The position numbers were made by a program, and so were the translations under genes. From Hyphomicrobiales bacterium (lineage in GTDB: Bacteria > Pseudomonadota > Alphaproteobacteria > Rhizobiales > Devosiaceae), in contig JAQGKB010000085.1 in assembly GCA_028290345.1 (NCBI GenBank), positions 1 to 11,705 of the forward strand: a stretch of 11,705 bases of DNA, in the 5' to 3' direction. Below are positions 5,721 through 11,705 of the stretch, in pieces (position 1 is the first letter of the stretch; the number at the start of each line of letters is the position of its first letter). A model generated the notes under the pieces. That model saw only the letters and a program-made list of their open reading frames with translations. It had not been told where the DNA came from and searched no databases.

Positions 5721-7829
5721 CTATCCCGCCCGGATCAGCTGGATGGCAGTGTCTTTCCTGAACACATACAGCAGCGTGCGCAGCGCTTCGCCCCTGTCCC
5801 CAACCAGTCCCGGATTTGCTGCCAGCGCGGCCTTCGCATCATCATGCGCAAACTCGAGAAGATGACGGTGCACGTCGGGGACGGCGAGGTGATAGCCAGG
5901 CATGCCGGATTGGCGGGTTCCGAGAACGTCGCCCTGGCCGCGCAGTTCGAGGTCCTTTTCAGCGATAAGGAAGCCGTCTTCGGTGGATTTTATCACTTCC
6001 AGCCGGGCCTTTGCGGTTTCGCTGAGCGGGTCCTTATAGAGCAGCAGGCAGGCGGAGCGGTTGGAGCCGCGGCCGACGCGGCCCCGCAACTGGTGCAACT
6101 GGGCGAGGCCGAAGCGCTCGGCGTGTTCGATGATCATGATCGAGGCGTTGGGAACATCGACGCCGACTTCGATAACGGTGGTGGCCACCAAGACCTTGGT
6201 TTCGTTCGCGATGAAGGCGTCCATCACGGCCTGCTTGGCCGGGCCGCTCATGCGGCCGTGGACCATCGCCACCTGATCGCCAAAAACCTTCTTCAACTCG
6301 GCAAACCGGTCTTCCGCCGCAACGACGTCGAGGATTTCGCTCTCTTCGACCAGCGGGCACACCCAGAAGGCCTGCGCACCCTCATCGATCCGGGTCTTTA
6401 GCCGGGCCACGACCCTGTCGTAGTCGCGGATGGAGACTACGGCGGTGTCGATCGGCTGCCGCCCCTTGGGCTTTTCGCGCAAAACGCTGACCGCCATGTC
6501 ACCGAAATGGGTGAGCACCAGAGTGCGGGGAATAGGGGTGGCGGTCATGACCAAGAGGTCGGTGTGGCGACCCTTTTCCGAGAGCGCAAGACGCTGGTGG
6601 ACGCCGAAACGGTGCTGTTCATCGACGACAGTGAGGCCAAGATTGTGGAACTCCACGCCGGATTGGAACAGCGCGTGCGTGCCGACGACGATGCCGGTCT
6701 CGCCGCTGGCGACCCCCGCGAGGGCGGCACGGCGTTCGGCGGCGCCTTGCTTGCCGGTCAAGAGCACGATGCCGAGGCCCGCAGCGTCGGCCAGCGGCTT
6801 CAGCGTGCGAAAATGCTGGGCGGCGAGCAATTCGGTTGGCGCCATCAGCGAGGACTGCCCACCCGATTCGGCCATGGCGGCCATCGCCATCAGCGCCACG
6901 ACGGTCTTGCCGGAACCGACGTCGCCCTGCAGCAGGCGCGACATCCGCTCGGGGGCGGCCAGATCGGCTCGGACGTCGGCGATGGCCTGCCGCTGCCCCT
7001 CGGTGAGCGAAAACGGGAGTGCGGCTTCGACCGCGCTTGTGATCTGGCCGGTGAAGGTCCGCGAAATGCCACGCGGGGCAATCAACTCGGACCGCACCAG
7101 CAGCAGGGCCAATTGGCCTGCGAAATATTCGTCGTAGGCGAGGCGCATCCGGGCCGGCCCGGCTACATCAGCCGCCTCCGGCGTCTCGGGCACATGCACG
7201 GCGCGCATCGCGGCGCGAAAATCCGGCCAGGAGAATTTTTGCAGGGTCGGCGGCGGCATCCATTCGGGCAGGGCCGGCAGGGTTTCCAGCACTTGCCGCG
7301 TCAGCTTGGTTAGCGCCTTCGAACTCAAGCCCTGGGTCAGTGGATAGACCGGCTCGACCAACGGCAGGCTGGCGAACTTGTCGGGTTCGACAATATAGTC
7401 GGGGTGGGTGATCTGCTTTTCGCCGTTGAAGAAATCCACTTTCCCCGAGACGTACCGCTCCTCGCCCACCGGCAGCGCGCGCTCGACCCAGTTGCCCTGG
7501 GCACGGAAGAACACCAGCTGGATTTCACCAGTCTCGTCATGGGCGAAGACCCGATGCGGGATATGCGGCTTGCCGCGCGGCGGGGGCAAATGGCGGTCGA
7601 TGTGGATCTTCAGCGTCACCACGCCGCCGAACCAGGTCTCGGCGATGCCCACCATCTTGCGCCGGTCGACGATGCCGCTGGGCATGTGCATGAGGAGATC
7701 GAGCGCGATGGCTTCCTGGCCGTCCGGTGCGCCGAAGAATCGCGTCAACAGGGCCGCAAGCTGCGGGCCTACGCCCTTGATGGAGCGCAGCGAGCGGAAC
7801 AGCGGATCGAGCGAGACCGGTCGGGACAC
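5721..7829 (-). CDS. recG: ATP-dependent DNA helicase/translocase RecG
   Basis: RecG is a monomeric double-stranded-DNA translocase that regresses stalled replication forks, unwinds D-loops and R-loops, and processes Holliday junctions. The 702-residue protein begins with a wedge/OB-fold part (about 1-250: LRSIKGVGPQLAALL, then RVFAHDETGEIQLVFF). The superfamily 2 motor domains follow. Walker A is GDVGSGKT (302-309), motif II is DEQH (403-406), and motif III is TATPIPRT (429-436). Motif VI is QLHQLRGRVGRG (577-588), and a TRG-type translocation motif runs into LELRGQGDVLGTRQSG (627-642). The start is GTG at 7829, with AAGGAG (7844-7839) 9 bases upstream, and the family N-terminus fits this start. 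The gene is divergent from sdhE-mfd across a 106-base gap and convergent with glmS across the palindromic repeats. All helicase motifs are intact and nothing suggests decay. Confidence 0.97.
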   Translation of the reverse strand: MSRPVSLDPLFRSLRSIKGVGPQLAALLTRFFGAPDGQEAIALDLLMHMPSGIVDRRKMVGIAETWFGGVVTLKIHIDRHLPPPRGKPHIPHRVFAHDETGEIQLVFFRAQGNWVERALPVGEERYVSGKVDFFNGEKQITHPDYIVEPDKFASLPLVEPVYPLTQGLSSKALTKLTRQVLETLPALPEWMPPPTLQKFSWPDFRAAMRAVHVPETPEAADVAGPARMRLAYDEYFAGQLALLLVRSELIAPRGISRTFTGQITSAVEAALPFSLTEGQRQAIADVRADLAAPERMSRLLQGDVGSGKTVVALMAMAAMAESGGQSSLMAPTELLAAQHFRTLKPLADAAGLGIVLLTGKQGAAERRAALAGVASGETGIVVGTHALFQSGVEFHNLGLTVVDEQHRFGVHQRLALSEKGRHTDLLVMTATPIPRTLVLTHFGDMAVSVLREKPKGRQPIDTAVVSIRDYDRVVARLKTRIDEGAQAFWVCPLVEESEILDVVAAEDRFAELKKVFGDQVAMVHGRMSGPAKQAVMDAFIANETKVLVATTVIEVGVDVPNASIMIIEHAERFGLAQLHQLRGRVGRGSNRSACLLLYKDPLSETAKARLEVIKSTEDGFLIAEKDLELRGQGDVLGTRQSGMPGYHLAVPDVHRHLLEFAHDDAKAALAANPGLVGDRGEALRTLLYVFRKDTAIQLIRAG

Positions 7830-7861
7830 GATTCTTTTCTCCTTGCGCGAAGGTTAGCGCT

Positions 7862-7877
7862 TCGGGCGAAAGCCCGA
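7862..7877. other. Hairpin in the recG-sdhE divergent region
   Basis: TCGGGC (7862-7867) and GCCCGA (7872-7877) form a perfect six-pair stem. The loop reads GAAA, a stable GNRA tetraloop, on the plus strand and TTTC on the minus strand. It starts 33 bases upstream of the recG GTG, so it would sit in the recG 5' leader if transcription starts further upstream. No clear promoter boxes are visible in the gap for either direction. Confidence 0.35.
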
Positions 7878-7935
7878 CAGCCTCCCTGTCACGCGCTCGA
7901 ATCGTCGGCAGCTTCATAGCTGACAAGGTCATGCA

Positions 7936-8292
7936 ATGCGCGTAAGGAGGACGCTCGAAATCGCGAGACCTGCCCCGATCATGGCTCCAAAAACGGCCGG
8001 TGAAGACATTTCTATTGAACCTCAGGAACTGGTCAATCGGCGCCGGCGGCTACGCTATCGCGCCTGGCATCGCGGCACCAAGGAGATGGACCTGGTTCTC
8101 GGGCCCTATGCCGATGCCCACATAGACATCTTGCCGGTAGCGGAACTCGACCGACTCGAGACGCTTATGGATGAAGAAGATACCGATCTGCTGAAATGGG
8201 TGATGGGCCAGGAAGCACCGCGCGCCGATGTCGACGCCGAGCTGCTGGCGCGGCTGATCGCCTACAGACAGGAAACGGCTGGCATTCGATGA
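7936..8292 (+). CDS. sdhE: Succinate dehydrogenase assembly factor (SdhE/Sdh5/YgfY family, DUF339)
   Basis: SdhE-family proteins bind the flavoprotein subunit SdhA (and FrdA) and promote covalent attachment of FAD. The diagnostic feature is RRRRLRYRAWHRGTKEMD, whose RGTKE (residues 46-50 from the 7936 start) is the RGxxE motif that contacts the flavoprotein. TDLLKWVMGQE and LLARLIAYR then match the helical C-terminal half. The 118-residue reading is long for the family because the first 30 or so residues are not conserved. Starting at the in-frame ATG at 7981 gives 103 residues. The 7936 ATG has AAGGT 6 bases before it, while 7981 has no Shine-Dalgarno. A perfect AAGGAGG at 7944-7950 matches neither. 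The stop overlaps the mfd start (ATGA at 8289-8292), so translation of the two is probably coupled. Family is certain; the start is not. Confidence 0.92.
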   Translation: MRVRRTLEIARPAPIMAPKTAGEDISIEPQELVNRRRRLRYRAWHRGTKEMDLVLGPYADAHIDILPVAELDRLETLMDEEDTDLLKWVMGQEAPRADVDAELLARLIAYRQETAGIR

Positions 8293-11200
8293 ACGAGAAC
8301 AGTTTTCGCCAACCCGATCGCATCATCAGCAATGTTCCTGACGGCATGCAGCCGGTGGTGTTGGCGCGGCAGGTGGAAGAGCGCCTGAAGGCGGCCCCCG
8401 ATGCGGTCGCCAGCATTGTTTTCGTTGCCCGCGACGGCAGGCGCATGCAGCGGATGGCGGATGTGCTGGAGCAACTGTTGCCCGGCCACACCATCCTCAC
8501 CATTCCGGCCTGGGACTGCCTTCCCTATGATCGCGTATCGCCGAACGCGGTGACGATCGGCGCCCGCATGACGGCGCTGTCGGCGCTAGCCGGGGGCGCG
8601 GTGAAGGGGGCGGTGGTGCTGACTGCCGCAAACGCGTTGGTGCAAAAGCTGCCGCCGCGCGCCGTGGTCGCCAATATGGCGTTTGCGGGCCGGATCGGGC
8701 AGGTGGTCGAGAGCGATAGACTGATCGCCTGGGCCGCCAGCAACGGTTACCTGCGTGTGCCGACAGTGCGCGAGGCGGGCGAGTTCGCGGTGCGCGGCGG
8801 CATCATCGACCTGTTCCCAGCGAGCATGGAGACGCCGCTGCGCTTCGACTTCTTCGGCAAGGTGCTGGAAACCATCCGCACCTTCGATCCGGATAGCCAG
8901 CGCACCACCGGCAATCTCAAATCCATTTCCCTGGCGCCGATGAGCGAGGTGCTGCTCAACGAGGACAGCATCCGCCGTTTTCGCGCCCGCTACACGGCGG
9001 CGTTCGGCGGCAATACCGTCGATGATCCGCTTTATGCCGCGGTGAGTGCCGGGCAGCGCTTTGCCGGCGTCGAGCATTGGCTGCCGTATTTTTACGAGCA
9101 CATGGAGCCGCTGGCTTCGTACACCGCAGACGCACCCTTCATCTTCGATGACCAGGTCAAGGAAGCCTTTTCTGACCGGCAGAAGCAGGTGCAGGACTAT
9201 TATGAGGCGCGCGAGCAAGCCCGAACCGCCAAACAGGTGACGCCGGGTGCACCCTATAAACCGGTGCCCGCCGACCAGCTCTACGAGATCTCCGGCAGCC
9301 CGTTCGGGCTCGCCTTCGGCGCCTCGGTGGTACAGCTTTCGCCCTTCGCCTCGCCGGACGTCTCGGCGCGGATAGAGGACGCGGGTGGGCGCCTCGCGCA
9401 TAGTTTTGCCGCAGAGCGGCAGGCGACCGACGTCAATCTCTTCACCAGCGTCGTGTCGCTGCTGAAGCAGGAGAGCAAGGCAGGCCGGCGCACCATCATC
9501 GCCTGCTGGACCGAGGGTTCGCGCGACCGCATGGCGCAGGTTCTGGCCGATCATGGCCTGGCGCATCCGCGGCTGGCCGAAAACTGGCGCGATGCCGAAA
9601 CCACGTCGGCGGCGACAACGGCGCTGGTCGTCGTCGGGCTGGAAACCGGCTTTGCCGCCGACAAGCTGCTGGTGCTCTCCGAGCAGGACATTTTGGGTGA
9701 GCGCCTGCTGCGGCCGCAACGGCGCAAGCGCGCCAGCGACGCGCTGACCGAGGCGACGAGCCTGTCGGCGGGCGATCTGGTCGTGCACGTCGACCATGGC
9801 ATCGGGCGGTTCCTCGGGCTGAAAGCCATCGAGGCGGCCGGCGCGCCGCATGATTGCGTCGAGATTGAATACGCCGGCAACACCAAGCTCTATCTGCCGG
9901 TCGAGAACATCGAGCTGCTGTCGCGCTATGGCTCGGAGGACGCCGGCGGCGAACTCGACAAGCTCGGCGGCGTCGCTTGGCAGGCGAAGAAGGCAAAGCT
10001 CAAGAAGCGCATCCGCGACATGGCGGAGCAGCTCATCCGGATTGCGGCGGCGCGGCAGGTTTCGAAATCCAACCCGATCGAGATCCCATCGGGCGCCTAT
10101 GAGGAATTCGCGGCGCGGTTCCCCTATGACGAAACCGAGGACCAACTGACCGCCATCGAGGCGGTGTTGGACGATCTGACCTCCGGCCGGGTCATGGACC
10201 GGCTGGTGTGCGGCGACGTGGGTTTCGGCAAGACCGAAGTGGCGCTGCGCGCAGCCTTCGCGGTTGCGATGTCCGGCCGCCAGGTCGCGGTGGTCGTGCC
10301 GACAACGCTGTTGGCGCGCCAGCACTTCAAGACGTTCCGCGAGCGCTTCTCGGGCTTGCCGATCCGGGTCCAGCAATTGTCGCGGCTGGTAACCTCCGCC
10401 GAGGCCAAGGCCACGAAGGAGGGCGTGGCGGATGGCCGGGTCGATATCGTCATCGGCACGCACGCGCTGCTGGCCAAATCGGTCAGCTTCAAGGACCTGG
10501 CGCTGATCATCGTCGACGAGGAGCAGCACTTTGGCGTCGGACACAAAGAGCGGCTGAAGGAACTGCGCGACAACGTCCACGTGCTGACCCTGACCGCAAC
10601 GCCAATTCCGCGCACGCTGCAACTGGCGCTGACGGGCGTGCGCGACCTGTCGCTGCTGGCCAGCCCGCCGGTCGACCGGCTCGCCATCCGCACCTTCATT
10701 TCGCCCTTCGATGCCCTGAGCGTGCGCGAAGCGCTGCTGCGCGAAAAATATCGCGGTGGGCAGGCGTTCTACGTCGTGCCGCGGATCAAGGACCAGGCTG
10801 ATATCGCCGAGTTCCTGCGAGCGCAGGTGCCGGAGGTGAAGTTCGTCGTCGCCAATGGCCAGATGGCGCCGTCTGAGCTCGACGACATCATGAACAATTT
10901 CTACGACGGGCAGTTCGATGTGCTGGTGGCCACCACCATCGTCGAATCCGGCCTCGATATCCCGAACGCGAACACGCTGATCGTGCATGATGCCGATCAT
11001 TTCGGGCTGGCGCAGCTTTACCAGATCCGCGGTCGTATCGGGCGTTCGAAAGTGCGTGCCTATGCGCTGTTCACCGTCCCGGCCGACCGCAAGCTGACCG
11101 ATACCGCCGAGCGTCGGCTCACCGTGCTACAGTCGCTCGAAAGCCTCGGGGCCGGCTTCCAGTTGGCCAGTCATGATCTCGATATCCGTGGGGCAGGGAA

Positions 11201-11705
11201 CCTGCTCGGCGAGGAGCAATCCGGGCACATCAAGGAAGTCGGCTTTGAGCTCTACCAGGCTATGCTCGAAGAAGCCGTGGCCTCGCTGAAGACCGGCGAG
11301 GAGGATTATGAAGATAAGAACGAGTGGAGTCCGCAGATTTCGCTCGGAATGCCAGTAATGATCCCCGAATACTACGTGCCAGATCTGCAAGTGCGCATGC
11401 AGCTCTACAGGCGGATCGGCGATCTGACCGATGCGCGCGAGATCGATGCGCTCGGGGCGGAATTGATTGATCGCTTCGGGCCGTTGCCGCAGGAAGTTGA
11501 GGCGTTGCTCAAGGTTATCCTGGTCAAGGCGCTGTGCCGGACGGCCAATGTCGAAAAGGTCGATGCCGGCCCGAAAGGCGCGGTGCTGACCTTGCGCAAC
11601 AATGAGTTCCCCGATCCGGCAGCGCTGGTCCGTCTGCTGTCCGATCCGAGCCAGCAGGTGCGGGTCAATCCCGACCAGAAGCTGGTTTTCGCACGCGAGT
11701 GGCCG
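8289..11705 (+). CDS. mfd: Transcription-repair coupling factor Mfd (3' end outside window)
   Basis: Mfd binds RNA polymerase stalled at DNA damage, pushes it off by translocating on upstream DNA, and recruits UvrA for nucleotide excision repair. The frame stays open from ATG 8289 to the window edge: 1139 codons without a stop. With the family near 1150-1170 residues, only a short tail is missing. The N-terminal UvrB-like module includes IPAWDCLPYDRVSP and GEFAVRGGIIDLFP. The RNA-polymerase-interacting domain starts near 497 with LVVHVDHGIGRF and continues to NTKLYLPVENIELLSRY. The motor has Walker A GDVGFGKTE (Lys648), motif II DEEQHFGV (743-750), TATPIPRT (769-776) and RGRIGR (914-919). LDIRGAGNLLGEEQSG gives the TRG region. 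The C-terminal regulatory domain is recognisable by IPEYYVPDLQVRMQLYRRI and LIDRFGPLP. The motor is RecG-like, as in the divergent neighbour. Confidence 0.97.
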   Translation, partial: MNENSFRQPDRIISNVPDGMQPVVLARQVEERLKAAPDAVASIVFVARDGRRMQRMADVLEQLLPGHTILTIPAWDCLPYDRVSPNAVTIGARMTALSALAGGAVKGAVVLTAANALVQKLPPRAVVANMAFAGRIGQVVESDRLIAWAASNGYLRVPTVREAGEFAVRGGIIDLFPASMETPLRFDFFGKVLETIRTFDPDSQRTTGNLKSISLAPMSEVLLNEDSIRRFRARYTAAFGGNTVDDPLYAAVSAGQRFAGVEHWLPYFYEHMEPLASYTADAPFIFDDQVKEAFSDRQKQVQDYYEAREQARTAKQVTPGAPYKPVPADQLYEISGSPFGLAFGASVVQLSPFASPDVSARIEDAGGRLAHSFAAERQATDVNLFTSVVSLLKQESKAGRRTIIACWTEGSRDRMAQVLADHGLAHPRLAENWRDAETTSAATTALVVVGLETGFAADKLLVLSEQDILGERLLRPQRRKRASDALTEATSLSAGDLVVHVDHGIGRFLGLKAIEAAGAPHDCVEIEYAGNTKLYLPVENIELLSRYGSEDAGGELDKLGGVAWQAKKAKLKKRIRDMAEQLIRIAAARQVSKSNPIEIPSGAYEEFAARFPYDETEDQLTAIEAVLDDLTSGRVMDRLVCGDVGFGKTEVALRAAFAVAMSGRQVAVVVPTTLLARQHFKTFRERFSGLPIRVQQLSRLVTSAEAKATKEGVADGRVDIVIGTHALLAKSVSFKDLALIIVDEEQHFGVGHKERLKELRDNVHVLTLTATPIPRTLQLALTGVRDLSLLASPPVDRLAIRTFISPFDALSVREALLREKYRGGQAFYVVPRIKDQADIAEFLRAQVPEVKFVVANGQMAPSELDDIMNNFYDGQFDVLVATTIVESGLDIPNANTLIVHDADHFGLAQLYQIRGRIGRSKVRAYALFTVPADRKLTDTAERRLTVLQSLESLGAGFQLASHDLDIRGAGNLLGEEQSGHIKEVGFELYQAMLEEAVASLKTGEEDYEDKNEWSPQISLGMPVMIPEYYVPDLQVRMQLYRRIGDLTDAREIDALGAELIDRFGPLPQEVEALLKVILVKALCRTANVEKVDAGPKGAVLTLRNNEFPDPAALVRLLSDPSQQVRVNPDQKLVFAREWP

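Noticed and set aside
5667..6401. A 244-codon plus-strand frame starting in the palindromic repeat and running under recG
   Set aside because: It is antisense to the conserved RecG C-terminal motor and has no recognisable domain or plausible ribosome site.
8586..11000. An 804-codon open frame on the minus strand inside mfd
   Set aside because: It is opposite a gene with every Mfd motif intact, and its low-complexity Arg/His/Gln/Leu composition is typical of antisense frames in GC-rich DNA.
8289..11705. A possible frameshift in mfd, because no complete ORF is closed in this frame
   Set aside because: Direct translation stays open to the last base with all domains in order; the frame is simply cut by the window edge.

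Overview
The window is a GC-rich bacterial chromosomal segment carrying ordinary housekeeping genes. The gene order (glmU-glmS, then recG facing away from sdhE-mfd), the alphaproteobacterial form of Mfd (DEEQHFGV box) and the palindromic intergenic repeats all suggest an alphaproteobacterium of the order Hyphomicrobiales (Rhizobiales), possibly Devosia-like. That placement is inferred from recognised protein and repeat style; no database was searched. I saw no phage, insertion sequence, CRISPR array or toxin system.

Layout. Positions 1-494 hold the C-terminal third of glucose-6-phosphate isomerase (pgi). Two GC hairpins follow, then a tRNA-Lys(UUU) on the minus strand (614-688) with a recognisable promoter (769-796). 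A small VOC-family protein (988-1368) meets, stop codon over stop codon, a minus-strand gene (1365-2204) for a membrane-anchored coiled-coil protein with a divergent SPOR-like C-terminus. Starting at 2291 the glmU-glmS pair follows, 9 bases apart. GlmS makes glucosamine-6-phosphate from fructose-6-phosphate, and GlmU makes UDP-GlcNAc after a GlmM step not encoded here. Pgi, at the left edge, supplies or drains the same fructose-6-phosphate pool.

Between the convergent glmS and recG ends lie 244 bases almost filled by palindromes: one compact hairpin region (5495-5548) and one 116-base element (5565-5680) whose closing stem and three internal hairpins would fold as a cloverleaf. recG (5721-7829, minus, GTG start) is divergent from sdhE (7936-8292). 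sdhE overlaps mfd (8289 to the window edge) by ATGA, so translational coupling is likely. RecG and Mfd are related double-stranded-DNA translocases that act on stalled forks and stalled RNA polymerase, so this part is a replication/transcription-conflict repair neighbourhood with a succinate dehydrogenase flavinylation factor inserted.

The most interesting parts are the intergenic repeat elements, the uncharacterised SPOR-like membrane protein, and the ambiguous translation start of sdhE, where a perfect AAGGAGG has no start codon at a useful distance. Many long antisense ORFs exist over glmU, glmS, recG and mfd. They are explained by GC-rich codon usage and are not annotated.
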